31,218 bases of DNA from CAZJLP01 sp964546955 (GTDB lineage Bacteria; Verrucomicrobiota; Verrucomicrobiia; Opitutales; Opitutaceae), in the NCBI GenBank assembly GCA_964546955.1, contig CAZJLP010000058.1, forward strand, positions 1 to 31,218. The letters run 5' to 3'. The notes under the pieces are model-generated. The model was not told the origin of the DNA, ran no database searches, and saw only the letters and a program-made list of their open reading frames with translations. Shown one piece after another: positions 7,710-15,318 of this stretch (position 1 is its first letter; every line of letters begins with the position of its first letter). Both the position numbers and the translations under genes were made by a program.

Positions 7710-8795
7710 ATGGTTGAGAACCTGACGGTCAATCTGGGCGAGCGCAGTTATCCCCTTTTCTTCGACGTGGAGCTCACGTCGAAAGTAAGAGAACAGGTAC
7801 GCGCCCTCCAGATTGCGGGCCGGCGGGTGGTGGTGATCACCGACAAAAACGTGGTTCGTTCCCAGACCGAGTCGCTCAAACAGATGTTTGGCGAAGTGCC
7901 CACTTACAGCGTTGAGCCCGGCGAGTCCTCGAAATCCCTCGAGGGTTTGGGTCGAATCCTGGATTTTCTGGCGGCGGAACGGATCGATCGCACCGGCGTG
8001 TTGTTCGCGGTCGGCGGGGGCGTGATCGGCGATCTGGCGGGTTTCGCGGCCGCCTCGTACCTGAGGGGAATCGAATTTTATCAGATTCCCACGACACTGC
8101 TTGCGATGGTAGACAGCTCGGTGGGCGGAAAAACCGGTATCAATCTCAAGGCGGGAAAGAATCTAGTCGGTGCGTTTCACCAGCCTCGCGGTGTTTTCAT
8201 CGCGACCAAGATCCTGCAAACCCTTCCTCCCCGCGAGTTCGCCGCTGGGATGGGCGAGGTCATCAAATATGGCCTGCTGGGGGATCCCGAGCTTTTCCTG
8301 CAGCTTGAGAAAAAGCCGCTCACGGTAGCGAGCGCTGAGCTTGCAGCTGTGGTGCGGCGGTGTTGCGCGCTCAAGGCGAAGATCGTCGAAGCCGACGAGC
8401 GCGAAACGGCAAAAGAGGGCGGCCGCGCGTTGCTCAACCTGGGTCATACGTTTGGACATGCGATCGAACAGGCAACCGCTTACGGCGCGTATCTCCACGG
8501 CGAGGCGATCGCGATCGGACTCGCGGCCGCGGGGCGATTGTCGGTGAAACTGGGTCTGCTCAAGGCCCCGGACGTGATGCGTATTGAAGCGGTGGTGACA
8601 GCGCATGCGCTCCCGATCCGGCTGGCCAAACCCCTGCCCCTCGAAGTGCTTCTTTCCGCGATGGCGCGCGACAAGAAAGTCCGCGGCGGCATGCCTCGTT
8701 TCGTCGTCCTCAAATCCCTGGGTGAATCCGCCACCCAATCCGGCATCGACCCCGCCGCCGTGGAAGCCGTGTGGCGGGAAGTGGGGGCGGGCTGA
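7710..8795 (+). CDS. aroB: 3-dehydroquinate synthase
   Basis: The 361-residue protein is of normal AroB length. It catalyses the NAD- and metal-dependent conversion of DAHP to 3-dehydroquinate in the shikimate pathway in the cytoplasm. Visible blocks are the NAD-binding GGGVIGDLAGFAAASYLRG (102-120), IPTTLLAMVDSSVGGKTGIN (126-145) and GEVIKYGLL (182-190). NLGHTFGHAIE is at 243-253 and YLHGEAIAIG at 261-270. Metal ligands E183, H246 and H263 correspond one residue off to E. coli E184, H247 and H264. The gene follows palindrome copy A after about 90 bp and appears to begin a plus-strand run leading to lpxA and pdxA. Confidence 0.97.
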   Translation: MVENLTVNLGERSYPLFFDVELTSKVREQVRALQIAGRRVVVITDKNVVRSQTESLKQMFGEVPTYSVEPGESSKSLEGLGRILDFLAAERIDRTGVLFAVGGGVIGDLAGFAAASYLRGIEFYQIPTTLLAMVDSSVGGKTGINLKAGKNLVGAFHQPRGVFIATKILQTLPPREFAAGMGEVIKYGLLGDPELFLQLEKKPLTVASAELAAVVRRCCALKAKIVEADERETAKEGGRALLNLGHTFGHAIEQATAYGAYLHGEAIAIGLAAAGRLSVKLGLLKAPDVMRIEAVVTAHALPIRLAKPLPLEVLLSAMARDKKVRGGMPRFVVLKSLGESATQSGIDPAAVEAVWREVGAG

Positions 8796-8869
8796 CGCGC
8801 CGTTCGCGCTTATGCAGAACGTAGAGTAGCGGCCGCGGCGCGGTTTTGCCGGTAGGAGCCGTTCGGCGA

Positions 8870-8935
8870 GATGAGGTAAGAATGAGGTGGCTGACGGCTG
8901 AAACATTCTGCATTCTTAATTCTCAATTCTTCATT
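8870..8935. repeat. ATTC-word palindromic element, copy 1
   Basis: The left arm (8870-8886, GATGAGGTAAGAATGAGG-like) and a longer right arm of repeated ATTC words (8905-8935, CATTCTTAATTCTCAATTC) form an imperfect palindrome. Its core is a perfect pair, TAAGAATG (8877-8884) and CATTCTTA (8911-8918). The pyrimidine-rich arm ends 16 bp before the ATG of the next gene and occupies the space where a ribosome binding site would be. The reverse complement of the element at 23982 has the same order of words, so this is a dispersed family. The remaining 75 bp after aroB holds nothing else evident. Confidence 0.65.
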
Positions 8936-8951
8936 CGACCCTCGACCCTCC

Positions 8952-9605
8952 ATGTCCGCCATCGACGAAGGCATCGTTCGTGAGTATTTCGAGCAAAACG
9001 GCTTTCTTGTCCGGCAGGTGCGGAAGTATGAAGTGCAGGCCCGCAAGAAGACCGGTGACGAGGAAATCGACCTGCTGGTGTACAACCCCGCGTTCGATCG
9101 CAGCGCCCGGAAGCCTGATTTCTTTTTGTTTTCTAACGAATTGCCATACATCCATCGGGCGATCGTGGTGGTGAAGGGGTGGCATTCGGGCCGCTTCACC
9201 CCCGGCATTTTGAAAAGCAGCCCGGAAATTTTTCGGTTCCTCGAGGAGAATGTGCTCAAGGAAGCGATTCGTTTTTTCCCCAAGACCAGCGAAACAAGCG
9301 AAGGCGAACAGGACTCCCAGGATCTCACGAAAATCCTCGTGCTTCCCAGCCTGCCCACGGCGGAACCGTTTCGCTCACAAAGTGTGCAAATGCTGAAAGA
9401 GCGCGGGGTCGACGCGATCATCTCCTTTCGGTCGATGCTGCTCGATATCATTGACAGGATCGAAATCAACCGCAGCTACGGCAAGAGCGACACGCTCCAA
9501 GTCATACGCATTCTCAAAAACTACGATCTTCTCAAGGAGGCGCAGTTGGAAATGTTCCCAGGAGCGGCGCCGGCGACCTCGCGAAAAGGAGGGAAGGCTC
9601 CGTGA
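8952..9605 (+). CDS. Unrecognised conserved-looking 217-aa protein
   Basis: I do not recognise this protein. It has no signal peptide or membrane helix and mixes helix and strand: a helical start (5-20), a strand block EEIDLLVYNP (37-46), another RAIVVVKGWHSG (69-80), a helical region (88-105), a charged linker (108-122), and a Rossmann-like strand TKILVLPSLP. The EID...VVVK spacing (D40, K75) recalls PD-(D/E)XK nuclease cores, but the acidic residue expected two before K75 is a valine, so activity of that type is doubtful. The C-terminal tail is basic and disordered. It lies between aroB and lpxA on the same strand, flanked on both sides by ATTC-word palindromes. Codon use and composition look native. 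Confidence 0.7.
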   Translation: MSAIDEGIVREYFEQNGFLVRQVRKYEVQARKKTGDEEIDLLVYNPAFDRSARKPDFFLFSNELPYIHRAIVVVKGWHSGRFTPGILKSSPEIFRFLEENVLKEAIRFFPKTSETSEGEQDSQDLTKILVLPSLPTAEPFRSQSVQMLKERGVDAIISFRSMLLDIIDRIEINRSYGKSDTLQVIRILKNYDLLKEAQLEMFPGAAPATSRKGGKAP

Positions 9606-9615
9606 CGCCGCGCCT

Positions 9616-9702
9616 AATGAAGAATCCAGAATGGCAAATGAAGAATGAGTTGGCGAAACTAGGTGCTCGATTCCACATTCTTGATTCGTAATTCGACATT
9701 CG
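9616..9702. repeat. ATTC-word palindromic element, copy 2
   Basis: The left arm (9616-9648) is made of GAATGAAGAAT-type words. The right arm (9673-9702) is made of CATTCTTGATTCG-type words, and the reverse complement of one reads like the other. The element fills the gap from the stop of the 217-aa gene to 6 bp before the GTG start of lpxA. Its pyrimidine-rich arm again lies next to the start codon and there is no Shine-Dalgarno sequence. Confidence 0.6.
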
Positions 9703-9708
9703 TCTCCC

Positions 9709-10467
9709 GTGTCCACCGTCATCCATCCCACCGCGATCATTGAGAACGACGTGCAGCTCGGCGAAGACTGCGAGGTGCATGCGGGCGCGATTTTGCGGCG
9801 GTACACCATCCTGGGAGACAGGGTGGCGGTTCATCCGTACGCGGTCATCGGCGGCGATCCCCAATACCTCGCCTTCAACCGCTCGACTGCGTCGGGAGTG
9901 CGTATCGGCGCGGGAACGACAATCCGCGAGCATGTCACGATCAATCGTTCGATCAAGGAAGGTCTGTTCACCGAGATCGGGGAGAATAATTTCTTCATGG
10001 CCAACGCGCATGCCGCGCACGATTGCGTCACCGGCTCGAATGTCGTGCTCGCGAACAACGCCGCGCTCGCCGGGCATGTCACGGTCGGGGCTCACACGTT
10101 TATCGGGGGCGGCGCGGCCTCGCACCAATTCACCCGGATCGGCGAGAGCGTGATGGTCGGCGGTCTCTCCCGCATCACGCGCGACCTTGCTCCTTTCACG
10201 ATGGTAGCGGAGCGGGACGAGGTGGTCGGCCTGAACCTGCTTGGCTTGAAGCGCCGAGGCTTCAGCCGTGAAGTGATTCGCGAACTGAAGGGGCTCTTTC
10301 ACCTGGTTTATTTCACCCCGGGAAACATCCGCACGATCGCAGGGGACGCGCTGGCCCGCGGCGCCGCCGCCTCCGCCGAAGGGCGTCGCTTCCTCGAATT
10401 TTTCACCAGCGGCAAGCGGAGCTTCGCTCGCGCGCGACGCGTCGAAGAGGCTGGGGAGGAAGGATGA
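9709..10467 (+). CDS. lpxA: Acyl-ACP--UDP-N-acetylglucosamine O-acyltransferase
   Basis: LpxA performs the first step of lipid A synthesis, moving a hydroxyacyl chain from ACP to UDP-GlcNAc in the cytoplasm. The 252-residue product shows the left-handed beta-helix hexapeptide pattern through about residue 160 and the LpxA C-terminal helices after it. The catalytic block NAHAAHDCVTG (99-109) contains H101 and H104, matching E. coli H122 and H125. LANNAALAGH (114-123) and GLNLLGLKRRGFSR are also family blocks. The start is a GTG, because no in-frame ATG precedes the conserved first hexapeptide repeat. Its presence shows that the organism makes lipid A. pdxA follows after about 105 bp. Confidence 0.95.
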   Translation: MSTVIHPTAIIENDVQLGEDCEVHAGAILRRYTILGDRVAVHPYAVIGGDPQYLAFNRSTASGVRIGAGTTIREHVTINRSIKEGLFTEIGENNFFMANAHAAHDCVTGSNVVLANNAALAGHVTVGAHTFIGGGAASHQFTRIGESVMVGGLSRITRDLAPFTMVAERDEVVGLNLLGLKRRGFSREVIRELKGLFHLVYFTPGNIRTIAGDALARGAAASAEGRRFLEFFTSGKRSFARARRVEEAGEEG

Positions 10468-10477
10468 GTTCGAAAAA

Positions 10478-10564
10478 GGTAGGGCGAGTGCCTCCGGACG
10501 AATCGCGGGTGAGACAAGTCTCGAGGTCGCGTCTGCCGACGGTTCGGTCAGAGGCCTCGGCCCA
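10478..10564. repeat. GGTAGGGCG-type palindromic element, copy B (degenerate right end)
   Basis: The left end GGTAGGGCGAGTGCCTCCGG (10478-10497) mirrors the right end GAGGCCTCGGCCCA (10551-10564), a decayed form of the CCTCGCCCTACC end seen in copy C. An inner GAGAC-aa-GTCTC palindrome sits at 10511-10522. The element fills the lpxA-pdxA gap. A run of eight T follows it and abuts the pdxA ATG, so it might also terminate or attenuate transcription ahead of pdxA. Confidence 0.6.
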
Positions 10565-10573
10565 ATTTTTTTT

Positions 10574-11509
10574 ATGAGACCACCCCTCGCGCTCATTTGC
10601 GGCGATCCAGCCGGCGTAGGTCCCGAAATTATCGCGTCGTGGCTGGACTCCCATTCGAGAGAGGCGCCCTCCACTGTCGTGATCGGCCCGGCGCGCTGGC
10701 TGGACTCAATTCGGCTTCACGGGGCGCTTGCCGCCCCCGTTGGGGAACCTGATTTTATTGCTAATCCGGGGGAACCCTCGGTGGAAGCAGCGCGGGTTGC
10801 GCTGGCCGCAATGGAGCGGGCGGCGGCCGGGACGCGATCGGGAGAATTTTGCGGTGTGGTCACCGGTCCGGTGAGCAAGAGCTGGCTGCAAAAAGCAGGG
10901 TACCCCTTTCCCGGCCAAACTGAATTCTTTGCGCATCGCTGGGGCGGAGAGCCCACCATGGCTTTCTGCGGGGGCAAGTTGCTCGTGGTTCTTCTGTCTT
11001 GGCACATTCCGCTTCGCGACGTCCCACACCGGCTCACGGAGCCTCATTTTCGCCGCACGATTGCTGCCGCGGATGAATTGGCGCGCGCTTTCGGACCCGC
11101 GGATGCCTCGTTTCCACGGATTGGCGTCTGCGGCTTGAACCCGCATGCAGGGGAGGGCGGCATGCTGGGGACCGAGGAACGTGATATCGTGGATCCGTTG
11201 CTCGACCGCCTGCGCGCCGTTTGGCCGGGACTGTCGCGCACACAACCGGGCGACACGGTGTTTGGCCGCGCATTGAAAGGCGAATTCGACGTGATCGTCG
11301 CGCTCTATCACGACCAGGGGCTCGGTCCGTTGAAAACGGTCGATTTCGATAATTCGGTGAATGCGACGCTCGGTCTGCCTTTTGTCAGAACCAGCCCTGA
11401 TCACGGAACGGCTTACGACATTGCCGGTAGGGGAGTGGCCAGCGCTCAGAGCTTCGCGAACGCGGTCGAGGTGGCACGGCGCTTGATAAAGCTGCGCCAT
11501 GGCCGATAA
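10574..11509 (+). CDS. pdxA: 4-hydroxythreonine-4-phosphate dehydrogenase
   Basis: PdxA oxidises 4-phosphohydroxy-threonine with NAD in the DXP-independent-of-R5P route to pyridoxal phosphate. The 311-residue protein shows the family opening LICGDPAGVGPEII (7-20), VVTGPVSK (95-102) and GLNPHAGEGGMLGTEE (187-202). ALYHDQGLGPLK (243-254) and RTSPDHGTAYDIAG (272-285) follow. Metal-binding histidines are most likely H144, H191 and H246, with H277 in the last motif. The length is slightly below the roughly 330 of E. coli. The Fe-S carrier gene overlaps its end by 11 bp, so the two are cotranscribed. No Shine-Dalgarno sequence is seen before the ATG, which follows a T-run. Confidence 0.96.
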   Translation: MRPPLALICGDPAGVGPEIIASWLDSHSREAPSTVVIGPARWLDSIRLHGALAAPVGEPDFIANPGEPSVEAARVALAAMERAAAGTRSGEFCGVVTGPVSKSWLQKAGYPFPGQTEFFAHRWGGEPTMAFCGGKLLVVLLSWHIPLRDVPHRLTEPHFRRTIAAADELARAFGPADASFPRIGVCGLNPHAGEGGMLGTEERDIVDPLLDRLRAVWPGLSRTQPGDTVFGRALKGEFDVIVALYHDQGLGPLKTVDFDNSVNATLGLPFVRTSPDHGTAYDIAGRGVASAQSFANAVEVARRLIKLRHGR

Positions 11510-11927
11510 TAGGCCGTTCATGTCCACCGCCGAATCCTCCCTCGCACTTTCCTCCGCCGGATCCGCACCCGCCGGGACAGAAGGGCTTCGCGAAGGTAAC
11601 GAGAATCTGATCAAACTCACCCCGGCGGCGGGCGTGAAGATTGGCGCATTGATTGCGCGGGAGAAGCAAGGCGACCTCCTTCGCATCGCTATCACCGGCG
11701 GGGGTTGCAATGGGCTGAGCTACAAGATGCGTTTTGTCCCTGCCGGAAAAAAAGGCGACATCCTGGTGCGGTCCGAAGGCGTGCAGGTGGTCGTAGATCC
11801 CAAGACCGCGCTATACCTCAAGGGCACGCTCCTGGACTATTCGAACCGGTTGGTGGCAGGCGGTTTCAAGTTCTCCAACCCCAATGCGAAGGCCAGTTGC
11901 TCCTGTGGCGAGAGCTTCAGTGTATAG
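11499..11927 (+). CDS. A-type iron-sulfur carrier (HesB/IscA/ErpA family)
   Basis: The 142-residue protein has a low-complexity leader of about 38 residues and then one HesB/IscA domain. The three cluster-binding cysteines are in place: C70 in GGGCNGLSY, and C134 and C136 in the C-terminal CSCGESF. It would accept Fe-S clusters from the SUF scaffold encoded at 22-26 kb and deliver them to target enzymes in the cytoplasm. The ATG at 11499 lies inside the end of pdxA; an ATG at 11520 is an equally plausible start and trims seven residues of the non-conserved leader. Which of IscA, SufA or ErpA it equals cannot be settled by eye. Confidence 0.92.
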   Translation: MADNRPFMSTAESSLALSSAGSAPAGTEGLREGNENLIKLTPAAGVKIGALIAREKQGDLLRIAITGGGCNGLSYKMRFVPAGKKGDILVRSEGVQVVVDPKTALYLKGTLLDYSNRLVAGGFKFSNPNAKASCSCGESFSV

Positions 11928-12018
11928 CCCTCGATTCGTGTCATTTTGCATCTCGACTCGTTCGTTTTTAAACCAGTATTCGGTTGCGTGGAATAACCCT
12001 CGGAACAGCACTAAATAG

Positions 12019-12081
12019 ATGTTGTCAGCCTGCGCCTTCCGAGCGAAAACCTTTTTCGACCTGAACTTCACCAAGCAATAA
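12019..12081 (+). CDS. Possible 20-codon leader peptide upstream of infC
   Basis: A short ATG-initiated frame encodes 20 residues. Four are phenylalanine (positions 7, 12, 13 and 17), and its TAA stop ends 3 bp before the infC ATG in the same frame register. It could be a leader peptide that couples or attenuates infC translation, in the manner of Phe-rich leaders elsewhere. No Shine-Dalgarno sequence or clear attenuator hairpin is seen, so it may be chance. The rest of the gap 11928-12018 shows nothing recognisable. Confidence 0.25.
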   Translation: MLSACAFRAKTFFDLNFTKQ

Positions 12082-12084
12082 TTG

Positions 12085-12753
12085 ATGGCTAATTCGTTTC
12101 CTTCCGCCGGTGGCGGCAACCGCCCCGGCCAGTACCAGCGTCGCAACAACGACCCGTTTGCGAACATTCGTCGCAATCACCGCATCAAGGTCCCGCAGGT
12201 TCGCGTGATCAGTCCCGAGGGCAAGCAGCTCGGCATTCTTCAGACCGAAAAAGCGCTGCAGCTCGCCGTGCAGGTCGGACTCGATCTGGTGGAGGTCGCT
12301 CCGAACGCCCAGCCGCCGGTTTGCCGGATCATGGATTTCGGCAAGTACGTCTACGAGGAGCAAAAGAAGCATTCCCACTCGAAGGCGACCGCGAGCAAGA
12401 TCAAGGAGATCGAGTTCAGCGCGCGTATCGAGAAGAACGATTTTTATACCAAGCTTCGCCACGCCGAGGAATTCCTGGATCACGGAAACAAGGTGAAGCT
12501 GCGCCTGAAGTTTCGCGGTCGCGAGATGGCACATACCGAGATCGGCTTTAAAGTCATCAAGGACGCCATTACCGAGCTGGAGAGCATGGGCCACCCGGAC
12601 AACGAACCGAAGCTGATGGGCAAGCAGATCAATGTGATGCTCACGCCGCTTCCGGCGAACAAGCGCAAGCTGAAGTTCCACGTAAAGGAAGAGGGCGACG
12701 AGGAAGCCGACGTGCCGCATCCGGACAACCATCAGCACCAAGCTGCTCACTGA
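12085..12753 (+). CDS. infC: Translation initiation factor IF-3
   Basis: IF-3 binds the 30S subunit, prevents premature 50S joining and checks initiator pairing. The 222-residue protein has an extra N-terminal Gly/Asn/Arg-rich leader (1-25). The IF3-N domain follows (about 28-98, with NHRIKVPQVRVI and LDLVEVAPNAQPPVCRIMDFGKY-type blocks), then the linker and IF3-C domain (about 105-195, with KIKEIEFSARIEKND and KVKLRLKFRGREMAH). A charged, His-containing tail ends it. I take the ATG at 12085; a TTG directly before it (12082) is an alternative. In-frame TAA precedes both, and infC of many bacteria uses an unusual start for autoregulation. The common partners rpmI and rplT do not follow. Confidence 0.96.
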   Translation: MANSFPSAGGGNRPGQYQRRNNDPFANIRRNHRIKVPQVRVISPEGKQLGILQTEKALQLAVQVGLDLVEVAPNAQPPVCRIMDFGKYVYEEQKKHSHSKATASKIKEIEFSARIEKNDFYTKLRHAEEFLDHGNKVKLRLKFRGREMAHTEIGFKVIKDAITELESMGHPDNEPKLMGKQINVMLTPLPANKRKLKFHVKEEGDEEADVPHPDNHQHQAAH

Positions 12754-12892
12754 GCGGCTGGGTTCGCCCAGAGCGCCGCCGCCGGGGGGAGGACGAGGAT
12801 GCCCAGCATGTGCGTACACCATGCGGCCGTTTGATTCCGAGATCCCGCGCATTCCGATGCGCCCTGACGTCGCCCGGCGAGTTTGGCTTTCG

Positions 12893-13945
12893 ATGTCACG
12901 AGCCATTTTGCTCGGGGCCCTTCTGGGGGCGGTTGAGGCGGCCCCTCCCTCGCATGGTCCGGATCGGCCCGCCGCGCGGGCCGGCGTTGTCCGCCTCGAC
13001 GGCTCGGATTACGTCGAGATCGAAGACCTTGCCCAACGGCTCGACCTCGACCTCCGCTGGATCAAGACCGAGGAACGCCTCGGCCTGAGCAACGCGGCAT
13101 TGAAGATCGAGTTGGTGGCGGCTTCGCGGGAAGCCACGGTGGACGGTGTGCGCGTTCTGTTGGGGCAGCCCACCCGGTGGCATAAGAAGACGCTTTGCCT
13201 GGGGGAAATCGATGCGCGCAAACTCCTGGCGCCGTTGGTGCGCACGGCGCAACGCAAAATTGCGCTGCCCGCCCCGATTCGAACCATTGTCCTCGATCCC
13301 GGCCACGGCGGCGGCTTCATCGGAACCCAGAACGAACGGCTTCGTTTGCAGGAAAAGGTTTTCACACTCGATCTGGCCAACCGCGTGCGCGAGCTGCTTC
13401 TGGCCCGGGGTTATGGCGTTCTGCTGACCCGCGAAGACGACCGCGAGCTTTCCACTGATTGGAGGCAGGATCTGCAGAAACGCGCCGAATTCGGGAGTCG
13501 GGCCAAGGCTGACTTGTTTCTCAGCCTGCATTTCAACGCGGCGGCTGACAATGCGCAGCAGATCTCGGGAGTCGAAGTGTTTCGTTACACCCCCCAGTTT
13601 CAGACGCCGGTAGGCAGGATGGAGAAGCGTCCGGACGACGACGAGAAGTATCCGAACGACGGTTACGGGCAAGCCAGCTCCGTCCTGGGGCTCGCGATGC
13701 AGAAGGCTTTGCTCGCCGGCACGGCGGCTCCGGACCGCGGGTTGCGCCACGACAAACTGGCGGTGCTGAAATATTCGTCGTGCCCGGCCATCCTGATCGA
13801 GGGCGGCTATTTGTCGAACGACGAGGAGGGCGGGAAAATTGCCCGGTCCGACTATCGCGACAAGCTGGCCGCCGCCATTGTCGCGGGAGTGGAGCAATAT
13901 GCGCGCGTGGCCGAACGGGCGGAGGACGAGAATCCCAAGCCGTGA
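12893..13945 (+). CDS. N-acetylmuramoyl-L-alanine amidase (Amidase_3), first of two
   Basis: The enzyme cleaves the amide bond between MurNAc and the peptide stem in the periplasm. With the ATG at 12893 it has 350 residues and a clean signal peptide (MSRAILLGALLGAVEA). Upstream in-frame ATGs at 12821 and 12857 would only add an Arg/Pro-rich leader. A copper-amine-oxidase-N-like or stalk domain of about 90 residues follows (VVRLDGSDYVEIEDLAQRL). The zinc amidase domain then runs from LDPGHGGG (metal His), through the Glu in LQEKVF and the second His in LSLHFNA, to the catalytic Glu in ILIEGGYLSN. The next plus-strand gene is a clear paralogue with the same domain order. Confidence 0.93.
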   Translation: MSRAILLGALLGAVEAAPPSHGPDRPAARAGVVRLDGSDYVEIEDLAQRLDLDLRWIKTEERLGLSNAALKIELVAASREATVDGVRVLLGQPTRWHKKTLCLGEIDARKLLAPLVRTAQRKIALPAPIRTIVLDPGHGGGFIGTQNERLRLQEKVFTLDLANRVRELLLARGYGVLLTREDDRELSTDWRQDLQKRAEFGSRAKADLFLSLHFNAAADNAQQISGVEVFRYTPQFQTPVGRMEKRPDDDEKYPNDGYGQASSVLGLAMQKALLAGTAAPDRGLRHDKLAVLKYSSCPAILIEGGYLSNDEEGGKIARSDYRDKLAAAIVAGVEQYARVAERAEDENPKP

Positions 13946-13962
13946 GGGAGGTTTGATTGGCC

Positions 13963-14029
13963 GGTAGGGGGAGATGTTTGCATGCACGTTTACTGCACAT
14001 GACGGCGAGTCCGGAGGCCTCGCCCTACC
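13963..14029. repeat. GGTAGGG/CGCCCTACC palindromic element, copy C
   Basis: The left end GGTAGGGGGAG (13963-13973) and right end CCTCGCCCTACC (14018-14029) are inverted. The right arm, read on the minus strand, gives GGTAGGGCGAGGCCTCCGGA, the same arm as copy B. A GTGCA-type inner inverted repeat lies in the loop. It sits between the two amidase genes. The rest of the gap (14030-14222) holds no gene or RNA motif I recognise. Confidence 0.65.
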
Positions 14030-14222
14030 TCGCGATGGCTTGTCGCCTGCGTGTTCCAAGGATTTCTTGGCCCGCTCAGTGACGAGCGCGTTCCCCATTC
14101 TTCGCCAATACAAAGGTGAGAGCCCGCGCTGAGAGTGCGCGAAGCGTTTGCCCGCATCTCGCCCAACGGATGCGATTCCACTCGCGCGAACCCGGTAGCC
14201 CGTTAACCCTTCCTTGTCCCCC

Positions 14223-15284
14223 ATGTTTTGGGCTTCTCTACGTCTGTTTGGTTTGCTCGCCGCGTTCGCCTGCCTGGCAGTCGTTTCGTTGACGGCGGCT
14301 CCGGCGAAAAAGTCGCCCTCGCGCCCCGTGGTCGAATCCGCTTATTTGCTTAAGATTGATGGGGCGGAGTATCTTGAAATCAGCGAGTTCGCGCGGCGCT
14401 CCGGACTAAAAGCCGGGTGGTTGCGGCCGAGCGAACGGTTCTCGCTGAAAACCTCGGAAGCCAGCGTCGAACTGACCCCCGATTCGCGCGAAATTGCGGT
14501 GAACGGTAAACGCGTATTGATGGGCTCGGCAGCGCGCTGGGCTCGCCGAAAACTGTATGTGAGTCGTATCGACGCGGAGAAACTCTTGCTGCCCCTGCTC
14601 CGGCCCGGGCACGGCCAGGCGACAATTCCGGATTTGAAGGTGATCGCGATTGATCCGGGGCACGGAGGCAACGACTTCGGCATGCTCAACGAGCAGCTCA
14701 AACTCAACGAGAAGGTCTTCGCTCTCGATACGTCGATTCGCCTGAAAAAACTACTGGAAGCCCAGGGTTACCGCGTGGTCATGACGCGGACCGACGATCG
14801 CAGAGTTGAACTCACGGAGCGTCCGGCAATCGCCGCACGCGCGGGGGCCGATCTGCTCATCAGCGTTCACTACAACGCCCTGGAAGGGCCGCCCCGGGTG
14901 CAGACGGTGACCGGGACGGAAGTCTATCGTTTCACGCCGCGTTATCAGGTGCCGGTCAACCGGAGCGAACGGGAAACTGAAGACAGCATCGAGAGCGAGG
15001 CCGACGACTGGGGTCACTGGAATGCCCTCCTCGGCTTTTCGATGCAGGAAGCGCTGGTCGGAAAACTTGGGACCGTCGATCGCGGTTTCAAGCACCGCAA
15101 ACTCGCCGTGTTGCGGCACGCCAAGTGCCCGGCCGTGTTGATCGAGGCCGGGTTCCTGTCCCACGATGCGGAAGCGCGCAAGATCGCGACGCCCGCTTAT
15201 CGCCAGCAAATCGCCGAGGCGATCGCGGCCGGCGTGAAAGAGTATGCCGGTGTAGTGACGCGGCTTCGGGCGGCGCGCAAGTGA
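14223..15284 (+). CDS. N-acetylmuramoyl-L-alanine amidase (Amidase_3), second of two
   Basis: This is a paralogue of the preceding gene. The ATG at 14223 gives 353 residues and a signal peptide (about 1-26, ending SLTAAPA); a TTG three codons earlier is less likely. The N-terminal domain (YLLKIDGAEYLEISEFARR) aligns with that of the first amidase, and the amidase domain has IDPGHGGND, the Glu in LNEKVFALD, ISVHYNAL and VLIEAGFLSHD, so all zinc and catalytic residues are present. Both would act on peptidoglycan in the periplasm, probably in daughter-cell separation or wall turnover. The two differ enough in sequence that the duplication is old. Confidence 0.93.
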   Translation: MFWASLRLFGLLAAFACLAVVSLTAAPAKKSPSRPVVESAYLLKIDGAEYLEISEFARRSGLKAGWLRPSERFSLKTSEASVELTPDSREIAVNGKRVLMGSAARWARRKLYVSRIDAEKLLLPLLRPGHGQATIPDLKVIAIDPGHGGNDFGMLNEQLKLNEKVFALDTSIRLKKLLEAQGYRVVMTRTDDRRVELTERPAIAARAGADLLISVHYNALEGPPRVQTVTGTEVYRFTPRYQVPVNRSERETEDSIESEADDWGHWNALLGFSMQEALVGKLGTVDRGFKHRKLAVLRHAKCPAVLIEAGFLSHDAEARKIATPAYRQQIAEAIAAGVKEYAGVVTRLRAARK

Positions 15285-15318
15285 AGTTTTTGGAGGTTGA
15301 GCTACGAGCGTAATGTCC

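Noticed and set aside
14100..14160. GCTGAGAG text suggesting a TPP riboswitch
   Set aside because: Only the CTGAGA-like word is present; the ACCTGAT and second conserved block are missing, and the downstream gene is an amidase.
12896..14224. A 442-codon open frame on the minus strand
   Set aside because: It is antisense to the first amidase, which has a signal peptide and complete catalytic motifs; the minus frame shows no domain.
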